From contig NC_087063.1 of assembly GCF_963678635.1 (NCBI RefSeq), positions 79,197,617-79,261,616 of the forward strand: a stretch of 64,000 bases of DNA, written 5' to 3'. Position 1 is the first letter of the stretch, and each line of letters begins with the position of its first letter. The DNA is from Symsagittifera roscoffensis (Eukaryota; Xenacoelomorpha; Acoela; Convolutidae). Below the pieces are notes generated by a model. The model saw only the letters and a program-made list of their open reading frames with translations. It was not told the origin of the DNA and did not search any database. Position numbers and translations under genes: made by a program. Positions 47,001-55,677 of this stretch are shown here, one piece after another.

Positions 47001-49778
47001 GACATTCTGTTGTACTTCATTTATAGCCGCTAATAAAGTCTGGATGGCCTCCCAGATCCTCTTTGGTGTAGGCTCACCACCCTTGAGCTGCTCAAGAAAT
47101 CCCGTTGCTTGCATATGATCGTTCATCCCTGCAAACAGTAGTAACTCAGGTTCGCAGGGCATTTCTGACTTCATTGCCACCACCAGGGTCAACATCTGGT
47201 TTAGCTCCGCTCCCGGCAAGGCATATATCAGAGTTTCTGGCCAAAACAACTTGGGAGACGTTCCTTCAAAATCTGATCCTGCCACGATAACCACCCTTGC
47301 TGCAGCTGGGTCTGCCCTGTCGTAAACTGCCAAGGTTTTGGCCAGCTGCGTCTGCCCGCAGGGTTTCCCGTATCGGGGGTCATTGGCTAATCTTGTGCCT
47401 TCATATGCGGCGTCTGGTAACTCCATTTCTCTCGGGTCCATCAGTTTGTCTACCACTCTCAACTGTGCTGGAGTGGCCACTCTAATTCTGGCAATGCTGT
47501 TTCGGTGTTTGGGAAGCTCCACCACCAGTCCCGGGCTCCCCAATGACTTGAGAGGTCTGTAATTAATCGGTCCCATCACCGATTTTATGGGAATTCTAGT
47601 CAGATCCGCCGTCTCCATCAACTTCGCTCTCGAGAAATGTGTTTCATGAGCCTTCAACCAGTCCACGCACTGGTGTCTCCCCAAGTCTTCGTGTGATACC
47701 TGCTCAAGACCCAAAGTTCTCGCTAGCTCCAGCCTACATTCCAGATCCTCCAGATCCAATTCCTTGACCTTCTCCTCATATTTCGACCTGCTGGTCTCCA
47801 GTGGCTTTTCTGACCTCTTCTTCTCCGCAACCACCACTGAGGATACTATCGACCCCTGAGGAGTTGCTGATGTCGCTTCATCAGCTTCCATGGGCGCGGT
47901 GCTCGGTAACTTGGTCCGGCTGTTCCTCGAACTGTCTCTAGAATCGGCTCTCTCGCCTATGCGACTGGACAAAGACCTCGAGTTGAAGAAGGGTGGGTTT
48001 GGAGGTGGTCCGAACGTGACCTGTGCCGTCTCCAGCAACTCTGCCTCCAGCGCACATATGTGTCTTTGGAAGACGTTGTTCAACCACTCCACCCCTCTGG
48101 GCCTATCAAAGTGAATGCCATCCGCAGATGCATCGTCAGGGAAAGAGGATAGCTCCATTTGCTCAGCCACGTCCAGTAGCCGAAGGGGAAGGACACTCTT
48201 TTGATGTATCTTCCTGATTGTTTCGTTCAGGCTTCGCACTTTTGTGTTCATCTCCACTGCATGTTGATCCGCTCCCATGTTGTAGGGAACGGTACATACC
48301 GTGAGAATGGCCGGATCCATTTGGATCCGTATTTCCTCGAGAATGCAGCTCATCTTGTCGTGCAGCCTTGTCACCTTCCTTGCTTCCCCCCTGGACACGT
48401 CCTTCGTCCCGACCATCAGGGTGACCGTGTATGCACTTACCATCCCTAACATCTCAAGTGTCGCTAACATCTGCGGCGTTGCGGCTCCGGTGAAGCTCAA
48501 GATTCCCGTTTGCCAATGGGACTGGATCCGGGTCAGCACCCGCAGCAAGCTGTCCCCAATGATCAAGTGAACCACGCCTTCAGGCACTCGCGGATGCGTG
48601 AAGTACTCCACCCAAGTCGCGTCGTGGAAGCAATCTCTCCTCTCCCTCTGCGCCGCGTTCCAGTCTATCCGATTGTGCTTGCGATATCTCCCTTCCGTAT
48701 TCTTCTTGTAGCTCGAGATCACCACACTCCTGACAGGTTGCTTCCCCCACGTCGAGGGTAAGTCCGCTCTTGCCGGACTCTCGCGACTCCTCAGCTGTAG
48801 CCGCTCGTGCAACTCTTTCAATCGTGACGAGCTGCCACTCACCTGACTACTACCCGGGGTCGAACTCGGTGTATATCCAGGCAACGCGACGTCCATCAAT
48901 GGTCGTATTACTTGAGTCTCCAAACCACGCAGGGAGGACGCTGATTCGGGCGGTATCCATACCTCCAGCGCCTCGTTCATATGTTCCTGAGCCGCACGAT
49001 CGAGGTTGAATCGTCCCTTCGACCTAGGAGCTTCATCTACTTCCATGCGTGACTCTGGCCTTGAGCCAGTCACTGCCGGTTCTTTGGGCCTAGCCCCTTT
49101 CTGCATATCGAGCTCGCGTTGTTGTCGCTGGATCCTCTCAAGTTTTGCCTGATCTCTCTCGAGAGCCTGCTTCAGCTGCTCACAATTCGCGGCATTCTCC
49201 CGCACCCTTTCTGCCTGTAGCTGTTCAGCTCTCATCATGTCCAGTTCTCTCCGCGCTTGATCCCTCTCAAGCACCGCTTGATCCCGGTCGAGGTTCGCCT
49301 TGTTCCTTTCCCGCTGGGTCCTCTCGAGTTCTCTCTTCATGGCACTGACGTCCGGATAAACTTCCCCCGTCTGCTGTGCCCGTGTCATCGATAGTACTTT
49401 ACTCGTACTCTGGCTCGTGGACCTGACTGATGGTCTGACCGGCAGTGGGAATTCCTCCGCGCCATACTCCGTATTGTTGTTCAGGCCAGGGTTCCTCGCC
49501 AAATCGAACCCCCTTATCGCCCCATCCACGTTCCAGGACAGCCATCTGGTTTGTTCTTGATTGGACACTCCATCAGTGGTGTAGCCTACCATCAAAACCG
49601 CTTCCGTCGTAGACTCCCGACACTCGCCCTGTTCCTCCAATTGGAGGATGGCATTCAGCATCACTGCCATTCTCTCGTCCACTTGAGTATAATCCAGGTC
49701 CCTCAGCCGCCTGTACAATCCGTCAAGTGTGGGCTTTTTCAGAGCCGATGGCATGGACTTCCAGAATCGATCTGTCAT
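44088..49778 (-). CDS. 1,896-aa ORF with one clear and one probable SGNH-hydrolase-like domain
   Basis: ATG at 49778, TAA at 44088, uninterrupted. Residues ~145-235: charged coiled coil with repeated RDQA motifs. ~240-370: Ser/Pro-rich linker. ~385-600: SGNH/GDSL-like domain with block I LIIGDSLLRV (Ser ~408), block III-like LMVGTKD and block V DGIHFD (Asp/His ~554), so the Ser and the Asp-x-x-His of the triad look present. ~825-1045: second SGNH-like region with VIVAGSDFEG (~834), LLLFAGMNDHM (~885; a good GxND block) and DDHPVV (~1039). ~1050-1690: long helical region without recognised motif. ~1700-1896: acidic, Ser/Thr-rich tail. No transmembrane helix is obvious. The family role of SGNH domains is ester hydrolysis; an esterase-like domain is known in ORF1 of CR1-type LINEs. 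Its role here is unknown. It lies behind the integrase on the same strand, where env usually sits. Confidence 0.7.
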   Translation of the reverse strand: MTDRFWKSMPSALKKPTLDGLYRRLRDLDYTQVDERMAVMLNAILQLEEQGECRESTTEAVLMVGYTTDGVSNQEQTRWLSWNVDGAIRGFDLARNPGLNNNTEYGAEEFPLPVRPSVRSTSQSTSKVLSMTRAQQTGEVYPDVSAMKRELERTQRERNKANLDRDQAVLERDQARRELDMMRAEQLQAERVRENAANCEQLKQALERDQAKLERIQRQQRELDMQKGARPKEPAVTGSRPESRMEVDEAPRSKGRFNLDRAAQEHMNEALEVWIPPESASSLRGLETQVIRPLMDVALPGYTPSSTPGSSQVSGSSSRLKELHERLQLRSRESPARADLPSTWGKQPVRSVVISSYKKNTEGRYRKHNRIDWNAAQRERRDCFHDATWVEYFTHPRVPEGVVHLIIGDSLLRVLTRIQSHWQTGILSFTGAATPQMLATLEMLGMVSAYTVTLMVGTKDVSRGEARKVTRLHDKMSCILEEIRIQMDPAILTVCTVPYNMGADQHAVEMNTKVRSLNETIRKIHQKSVLPLRLLDVAEQMELSSFPDDASADGIHFDRPRGVEWLNNVFQRHICALEAELLETAQVTFGPPPNPPFFNSRSLSSRIGERADSRDSSRNSRTKLPSTAPMEADEATSATPQGSIVSSVVVAEKKRSEKPLETSRSKYEEKVKELDLEDLECRLELARTLGLEQVSHEDLGRHQCVDWLKAHETHFSRAKLMETADLTRIPIKSVMGPINYRPLKSLGSPGLVVELPKHRNSIARIRVATPAQLRVVDKLMDPREMELPDAAYEGTRLANDPRYGKPCGQTQLAKTLAVYDRADPAAARVVIVAGSDFEGTSPKLFWPETLIYALPGAELNQMLTLVVAMKSEMPCEPELLLFAGMNDHMQATGFLEQLKGGEPTPKRIWEAIQTLLAAINEVQQNVASRFGSKTKVAFTTSPGYSNMPLALQFVYAVLILIAEGNGWRVLMAAPNRELEPTNLRLRRSELAAAWADVSHALRGFYELADILIVLDEVLLLEISNFARQLKLSPIIMDDHPVVAHLTASLWFRDMELTITSSTSRSRGPNNERKNVAASEKQLESMVHRLAQEGGKWPFLTPRLENATGKTREDAPLLVKQIWDFLEEQLGIAEKREMTVGRFVTAANEVTIGGFWREHAKGELRTRRDHEILEFLSPCWGKEFLAGVYSAKETIFKAFIQEVLNMPISLLLALYLVYPRYLFNMGPAYMFSRGVDTLRIDGYLTLVLLTHGELTSFHRLMRYGEPLSMGRTHSSMDTYSYKCAAGLKTLLVQYLLMQNRHLTGEEKSPKTGEEWRRVNGGMPLLTDLCLVMRSDPMGMIRGLGEVVTCIYGPAVTFAFPDPLVTAYRYSVTHMSLISVLDGTTLNWCQQEVLRTQMSNTVLFGKVKDPELVVYSFRGQLQCRMGGKREGPIETYPKFWNLNPLTANGREILRIPAWTKIFELVKKELEAILEKEVLPASIPEFPIVRRMTLGMNSSLVVPSLYARTATEEQQKEFTDGWDPLFIGYTAAVYFHTSDAKISPWTTQAKKMRGSLPPKFEARDALRILERVGLENKLPVWDDGRIIVNEGHIALRDDEILLATRRYRAPHGLEQVKKRQEGKELDAAGPLYVALTEHKGTNPTTPSPLSVDTPGDKRSGTVEDRFRRILERREAESGYESMDETLSEAGEDMEVRNTPEQKPAEEEFTAQELLKDLSEENWADTPTPPLTSSPRKDPELSLTSENPNMGMIFLSAERREKNTFEGNKDAFLGTLDKDAWQEFLSDFNREVDEDTTLNNFKEELWDTVVKFGEPVLMGTGLEEKARGELLSKMVELRKTSRKTREDKCKDSSTPKQKTDNKIIKYTRGDKVGTSNMIKSTNILKARAGGRQELAEEKEI

Positions 49779-52700
49779 TTCTGTGATCTCAATTGAGTCC
49801 TTGAGTCAATTGAGTCCCGACTCTGCTTCTCTTCTCTCAAGAATCCTCCTGAATCGATCTTCCACGGTGCCACTCCTTTTATCCCCAGGGGTGTCCACCG
49901 ATAGGGGTGATGGTGTCGTTGGATTCGTCCCCTTGTGCTCTGTCAGTGCCACGTACAATGGACCTGCTGCATCCAGCTCCTTCCCTTCCTGTCTCTTTTT
50001 CACCTGCTCTAGTCCGTGAGGTGCCCGGTATCTCCTTGTGGCAAGCAGTATCTCGTCGTCTCTCAGCGCGATATGCCCTTCATTCACTATTATCCTACCA
50101 TCGTCCCACACCGGCAACTTATTCTCCAGACCTGCTCGCTCAAGTATTCTCAAGGCATCTCGCGCCTCGAATTTCGGGGGCAATGACCCTCTCATTTTCT
50201 TCGCTTGAGTGGTCCATGGACTTATCTTCGCATCGCTGGTATGAAAATAAACCGCTGCAGTGTAGCCGATGAAGAGCGGATCCCAGCCGTCGGTGAACTC
50301 CTTCTGCTGTTCTTCGGTTGCGGTTCTTGCGTAAAGGGACGGGACAACCAGGGAACTGTTCATCCCCAGGGTCATTCTCCTCACTATGGGGAACTCAGGA
50401 ATGCTCGCTGGCAGGACTTCTTTCTCCAATATCGCCTCTAGCTCCTTTTTCACTAGCTCGAAGATTTTCGTCCATGCAGGAATTCTCAAGATTTCTCGCC
50501 CATTGGCTGTCAAGGGATTCAAGTTCCAGAACTTGGGGTAAGTTTCGATGGGGCCCTCGCGCTTGCCTCCCATCCGGCATTGCAGTTGTCCTCGGAAACT
50601 GTACACGACCAACTCCGGATCCTTCACCTTTCCAAAGAGCACCGTGTTGCTCATTTGTGTCCTTAGCACCTCTTGCTGACACCAGTTAAGTGTCGTTCCA
50701 TCTAATACGCTTATGAGGCTCATGTGGGTCACAGAGTATCGATAAGCTGTCACCAGAGGATCTGGAAACGCGAACGTGACGGCCGGTCCATAGATACAGG
50801 TCACGACCTCCCCTAGCCCCCGGATCATCCCCATGGGGTCCGATCTCATGACCAGGCATAGGTCCGTCAATAGGGGCATGCCTCCATTCACTCTTCTCCA
50901 TTCCTCTCCTGTCTTCGGGCTCTTTTCTTCACCAGTCAGGTGCCTGTTTTGCATCAGTAGGTACTGCACTAGCAGCGTCTTTAGCCCGGCCGCACACTTG
51001 TACGAGTAAGTATCCATACTCGAGTGTGTTCTCCCCATCGACAGGGGCTCCCCGTACCTCATCAATCGGTGAAATGAGGTCAGTTCACCGTGGGTCAGAA
51101 GTACTAACGTCAAGTATCCGTCTATCCTGAGGGTATCCACGCCACGACTGAACATGTATGCTGGGCCCATATTAAACAAGTACCTCGGGTAAACCAGGTA
51201 CAGCGCCAGCAACAGACTGATAGGCATATTCAATACCTCCTGTATGAACGCTTTAAAGATAGTCTCCTTCGCACTGTACACTCCGGCCAGGAACTCTTTT
51301 CCCCAACAAGGACTCAAGAACTCGAGAATCTCATGATCCCTCCTCGTCCTTAGCTCACCCTTCGCGTGCTCCCTCCAGAACCCTCCAATCGTGACCTCAT
51401 TGGCTGCTGTGACGAACCTGCCAACCGTCATCTCCCTCTTCTCAGCTATTCCCAGTTGCTCCTCAAGAAAATCCCAGATCTGCTTCACCAGAAGCGGCGC
51501 ATCTTCTCTTGTTTTCCCCGTGGCGTTTTCCAGTCTTGGTGTTAAGAAGGGCCACTTGCCTCCCTCTTGTGCCAACCGATGCACCATCGACTCTAGTTGC
51601 TTCTCCGATGCGGCCACGTTCTTCCTTTCGTTGTTCGGCCCTCTAGATCTGCTGGTTGAGCTCGTGATGGTCAACTCCATGTCCCGAAACCACAGACTAG
51701 CCGTCAGGTGAGCCACCACTGGATGATCGTCCCTTATAATCGGGCTGAGCTTGAGTTGCCTGGCGAAGTTGGATATCTCCAACAAGAGGACCTCGTCTAA
51801 TACGATGAGGATGTCGGCCAACTCGTAAAAGCCTCTCAACGCATGGGAGACATCCGCCCATGCTGCCGCGAGTTCTGATATGCGCAGTCTCAAGTTCGTC
51901 GGTTCCAATTCTCGGTTGGGAGCTGCCATCAGGACACGCCACCCATTCCCCTCTGCGATCAAGATCAAGACCGCGTACACAAATTGCAGAGCAAGCGGCA
52001 TGTTCGAGTACCCGGGGGACGTTGTGAACGCCACTTTTGTCTTGGAGCCGAATCTTGAGGCGACATTCTGTTGTACTTCATTTATAGCCGCGAATAAAGT
52101 CTGGATGGCCTCCCAGATCCTCTTTGGTGTAGGCTCACCACCCTTGAGCTGCTCAAGAAATCCCGTTGCTTGCATATGATCGTTCATCCCTGCAAACAGT
52201 AGTAACTCAGGTTCGCAGGGCATTTCTGACTTCATTGCCACCACCAGGGTCAACATCTGGTTTAGCTCCGCTCCCGGCAAGGCATATATCAGAGTTTCTG
52301 GCCAAAACAACTTGGGAGACGTTCCTTCAAAATCTGATCCTGCCACGATAACCACCCTTGCTGCAGCTGGGTCTGCCCTGTCGTAAACTGCCAAGGTTTT
52401 GGCCAGCTGCGTCTGCCCGCAGGGTTTCCCGTATCGGGGGTCATTGGCTAATCTTGTGCCTTCATATGCGGCGTCTGGTAACTCCATTTCTCTCGGGTCC
52501 ATCAGTTTGTCTACCACTCTCAACTGTGCTGGAGTGGCCACTCTAATTCTGGCAATGCTGTTTTGGTGTTTGGGAAGCTCCACCACCAGTCCCGGGCTCC
52601 CCAATGACTTGAGAGGTCTGTAATTAATCGGTCCCATCACCGATTTTATGGGAATTCTAGTCAGATCCGCCGTCTCCATCAACTTCGCTCTCGAGAAATG

Positions 52701-55519
52701 TGTTTCATGAGCCTTCAACCAGTCCACGCACTGGTGTCTCCCCAAGTCTTCGTGTGATACCTGCTCAAGACCCAAAGTTCTCGCTAGCTCCAGCCTACAT
52801 TCCAGATCCTCCAGATCCAATTCCTTGACCTTCTCCTCATATTTCGACCTGCTGGTCTCCAGTGGCTTTTCTGACCTCTTCTTCTCCGCAACCACCACTG
52901 AGGATACTATCGACCCCTGAGGAGTTGCTGATGTCGCTTCATCAGCTTCCATGGGCGCGGTGCTCGGTAACTTGGTCCGGCTGTTCCTCGAACTGTCTCT
53001 AGAATCGGCTCTCTCGCCTAAGCGACTGGACAAAGACCTCGAGTTGAAGAAGGGTGGGTTTGGAGGTGGTCCGAACGTGACCTGTGCCGTCTCCAGCAAC
53101 TCTGCCTCCAGCGCACATATGTGTCTTTGGAAGACGTTGTTCAACCACTCCACCCCTCTGGGCCTATCAAAGTGAATGCCATCCGCAGATGCATCGTCAG
53201 GGAAAGAGGATAGCTCCATTTGCTCAGCCACGTCCAGTAGCCGAAGGGGAAGGACACTCTTTTGATGTATCTTCCTGATTGTTTCGTTCAGGCTTCGCAC
53301 TTTTGTGTTCATCTCCACTGCATGTTGATCCGCTCCCATGTTGTAGGGAACGGTACATACCGTGAGAATGGCCGGATCCATTTGGATCCGTATTTCCTCG
53401 AGAATGCAGCTCATCTTGTCGTGCAGCCTTGTCACCTTCCTTGCTTCCCCCCTGGACACGTCCTTCGTCCCGACCATCAGGGTGACCGTGTATGCACTTA
53501 CCATCCCTAACATCTCAAGTGTCGCTAACATCTGCGGCGTTGCGGCTCCGGCGAAGCTCAAGATTCCCGTGTGCCAATGGGACTGGATCCGGGTCAGCAC
53601 CCGCAGCAAGCTGTCCCCAATGATCAAGTGAACCACGCCTTCAGGCACTCGCGGATGCGTGAAGTACTCCACCCAAGTCGCGTCGTGGAAGCAATCTCTC
53701 CTCTCCCTCTGCGCCGCGTTCCAGTCTATCCGATTGTGCTTGCGATATCTCCCTTCCGTATTCTTCTTGTAGCTCGAGATCACCACACTCCTGACAGGTT
53801 GCTTCCCCCACGTCGAGGGTAAGTCCGCTCTTGCCGGACTCTCGCGACTCCTCAGCTGTAGCCGCTCGTGCAACTCTTTCAATCGTGACGAGCTGCCACT
53901 CACCTGACTACTACCCGGGGTCGAACTCGGTGTATATCCAGGCAACGCGACGTCCATCAATGGTCGTATTACTTGAGTCTCCAAACCACGCAGGGAGGAC
54001 GCTGATTCGGGCGGTATCCATACCTCCAGCGCCTCGTTCATATGGTCCTGAGCCGCACGATCGAGGTTGAATCGTCCCTTCGACCTAGGAGCTTCATCTA
54101 CTTCCATGCGTGACTCTGGCCTTGAGCCAGTCACTGCCGGTTCTTTGGGCCTAGCCCCTTTCTGCATATCGAGCTCGCGTTGTTGTCGCTGGATCCTCTC
54201 AAGTTTTGCCTGATCTCTCTCGAGAGCCTGCTTCAGCTGCTCACAATTCGCGGCATTCTCTCGCACCCTTTCTGCCTGTAGCTGTTCAGCTCTCATCATG
54301 TCCAGTTCTCTCCGCGCTTGATCCCTCTCAAGCACCGCTTGATCCCGGTCGAGGTTCGCCTTGTTCCTTTCCCGCTGGGTCCTCTCGAGTTCTCTCTTCA
54401 TGGCACTGACGTCCGGATAAACTTCCCCCGTCTGCTGTGCCCGTGTCATCGATAGTACTTTACTCGTACTCTGGCTCGTGGACCTGACTGATGGTCTGAC
54501 CGGCAGTGGGAATTCCCCCGCGCCATACTCCGTATTGTTGTTCAGGCCAGGGTTCCTCGCCAAATCGAACCCCCTTATCGCCCCATCCACGTTCCAGGAC
54601 AGCCATCTGGTTTGTTCTTGATTGGACACTCCATCAGTGGTGTAGCCTACCATCAAAACCGCTTCCGTCGTAGACTCCCGACACTCGCCCTGTTCCTCCA
54701 ATTGGAGGATGGCATTCAGCATCACTGCCATTCTCTCGTCCACTTGAGTATAATCCAGGTCCCTCAGCCGCCTGTACAATCCGTCAAGTGTGGGCTTTTT
54801 CAGAGCCGATGGCATGGACTTCCAGAATCGATCTGTCATTTCTGTGATCTCAATTGAGTCCTTGAGTCAATTGAAACCCGACTCTGCTTCTCTTCTCTCA
54901 AGAATCCTCCTGAATCGATCTTCCACGGTCCCCTTGTGCTCTGTCAGTGCCACGTACAATGGACCTGCTGCATCCAGCTCCTTCCCTTCCTGTCTCTTTT
55001 TCACCTGCTCTAGTCCGTGAGGTGCCCGGTATCTCCTTGTGGCAAGCAGTATCTCGTCGTCTCTCAGCGCGATATGCCCTTCATTCACTATTATCCTACC
55101 ATCGTCCCACACCGGCAACTTATTCTCCAGACCTGCTCGCTCAAGTATTCTCAAGGCATCTCGCGCCTCGAATTTCGGGGGCAATGACCCTCTCATTTTC
55201 TTCGCTTGAGTGGTCCATGGACTTATCTTCGCATCGCTGGTATGAAAATAAACCGCTGCAGTGTAGCCGATGAAGAGCGAATCCCAGCCGTCGGTGAACT
55301 CCTTCTGCTGTTCTTCGGTTGCGGTTCTTGCGTAAAGGGACGGGACAACCAGGGAACTGTTCATCCGCAGGGTCATTCTCCTCACTATGGGGAACTCAGG
55401 AATGCTCGCTGGCAGGACTTCTTTCTCCAATATCGCCTCTAGCTCCTTTTTCACTAGCTCGAAGATTTTCGTCCATGCAGGAATTCTCAAGATTTCTCGC
55501 CCATTGGCTGTCAAGGGAT
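44755..55519. repeat. 5,061-bp direct tandem duplication of the SGNH ORF, plus partial third copy
   Basis: The sequence starting CCCGACTCTGCTTCTC occurs at 44755, 49816 and 54877, exactly 5,061 bases apart each time. Copies 1 and 2 differ at only about a dozen positions by eye. Copy 3 stops after ~640 bp. The junctions carry AATTGA-containing filler: CAATTGAGTCCTTGAGTCAA before copies 2 and 3, and two TTCAATTGAAAT-type blocks at the right end (about 55,520-55,548). Confidence 0.93.
49806..54839 (-). CDS. second copy of the SGNH ORF, C-terminally truncated (1,677 aa)
   Basis: ATG at 54839. It is identical to the 49778 ORF through REAESG except for about nine residue changes (for example Glu to Gly near 109, Gln to His near 415, Met to Arg near 1038, Val to Ala near 1585). 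It is then cut by the duplication junction, adding LN and a stop. It keeps both SGNH-like regions (Ser ~408, Asp/His ~554, GMND ~885) and loses the ~220-residue acidic tail. Most differences from the other copy change the protein, which fits drift or assembly error rather than selection. Confidence 0.65.
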   Translation of the reverse strand: MTDRFWKSMPSALKKPTLDGLYRRLRDLDYTQVDERMAVMLNAILQLEEQGECRESTTEAVLMVGYTTDGVSNQEQTRWLSWNVDGAIRGFDLARNPGLNNNTEYGAGEFPLPVRPSVRSTSQSTSKVLSMTRAQQTGEVYPDVSAMKRELERTQRERNKANLDRDQAVLERDQARRELDMMRAEQLQAERVRENAANCEQLKQALERDQAKLERIQRQQRELDMQKGARPKEPAVTGSRPESRMEVDEAPRSKGRFNLDRAAQDHMNEALEVWIPPESASSLRGLETQVIRPLMDVALPGYTPSSTPGSSQVSGSSSRLKELHERLQLRSRESPARADLPSTWGKQPVRSVVISSYKKNTEGRYRKHNRIDWNAAQRERRDCFHDATWVEYFTHPRVPEGVVHLIIGDSLLRVLTRIQSHWHTGILSFAGAATPQMLATLEMLGMVSAYTVTLMVGTKDVSRGEARKVTRLHDKMSCILEEIRIQMDPAILTVCTVPYNMGADQHAVEMNTKVRSLNETIRKIHQKSVLPLRLLDVAEQMELSSFPDDASADGIHFDRPRGVEWLNNVFQRHICALEAELLETAQVTFGPPPNPPFFNSRSLSSRLGERADSRDSSRNSRTKLPSTAPMEADEATSATPQGSIVSSVVVAEKKRSEKPLETSRSKYEEKVKELDLEDLECRLELARTLGLEQVSHEDLGRHQCVDWLKAHETHFSRAKLMETADLTRIPIKSVMGPINYRPLKSLGSPGLVVELPKHQNSIARIRVATPAQLRVVDKLMDPREMELPDAAYEGTRLANDPRYGKPCGQTQLAKTLAVYDRADPAAARVVIVAGSDFEGTSPKLFWPETLIYALPGAELNQMLTLVVAMKSEMPCEPELLLFAGMNDHMQATGFLEQLKGGEPTPKRIWEAIQTLFAAINEVQQNVASRFGSKTKVAFTTSPGYSNMPLALQFVYAVLILIAEGNGWRVLMAAPNRELEPTNLRLRISELAAAWADVSHALRGFYELADILIVLDEVLLLEISNFARQLKLSPIIRDDHPVVAHLTASLWFRDMELTITSSTSRSRGPNNERKNVAASEKQLESMVHRLAQEGGKWPFLTPRLENATGKTREDAPLLVKQIWDFLEEQLGIAEKREMTVGRFVTAANEVTIGGFWREHAKGELRTRRDHEILEFLSPCWGKEFLAGVYSAKETIFKAFIQEVLNMPISLLLALYLVYPRYLFNMGPAYMFSRGVDTLRIDGYLTLVLLTHGELTSFHRLMRYGEPLSMGRTHSSMDTYSYKCAAGLKTLLVQYLLMQNRHLTGEEKSPKTGEEWRRVNGGMPLLTDLCLVMRSDPMGMIRGLGEVVTCIYGPAVTFAFPDPLVTAYRYSVTHMSLISVLDGTTLNWCQQEVLRTQMSNTVLFGKVKDPELVVYSFRGQLQCRMGGKREGPIETYPKFWNLNPLTANGREILRIPAWTKIFELVKKELEAILEKEVLPASIPEFPIVRRMTLGMNSSLVVPSLYARTATEEQQKEFTDGWDPLFIGYTAAVYFHTSDAKISPWTTQAKKMRGSLPPKFEARDALRILERAGLENKLPVWDDGRIIVNEGHIALRDDEILLATRRYRAPHGLEQVKKRQEGKELDAAGPLYVALTEHKGTNPTTPSPLSVDTPGDKRSGTVEDRFRRILERREAESGLN

Positions 55520-55526
55520 AGTTCAA
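54867..55526 (-). pseudogene. third, fragmentary copy of the SGNH ORF (219 aa)
   Basis: Matches residues ~1,480-1,690 of the large ORF. It starts at a junction inside the gene, has a 60-bp in-frame deletion (loss of the Thr/Pro-rich linker after HKGT) and ends at the same filler junction as the 49806 copy. It lacks both SGNH regions. This is a remnant of an earlier duplication round. Confidence 0.85.
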
Positions 55527-55677
55527 TTGAAATAGTTCAATTGAAATTTTCTAAAAACATGCAGATACATTTTATGTTTTAGCACCATCAATCATTTAAA
55601 ATAATAATTGTCATGCCAATCACCCCTAAGATCCCTTACCTGTTTTGTACCCCAGTACCTAGCTCAAGACTCCTCCC
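55527..55677. other. AT-rich spacer between integrase ORF and SGNH array
   Basis: The AATTGA filler, then about 120 bp of AT-rich sequence without ORF. If the SGNH block is a separate element, its right boundary is here. Confidence 0.45.
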
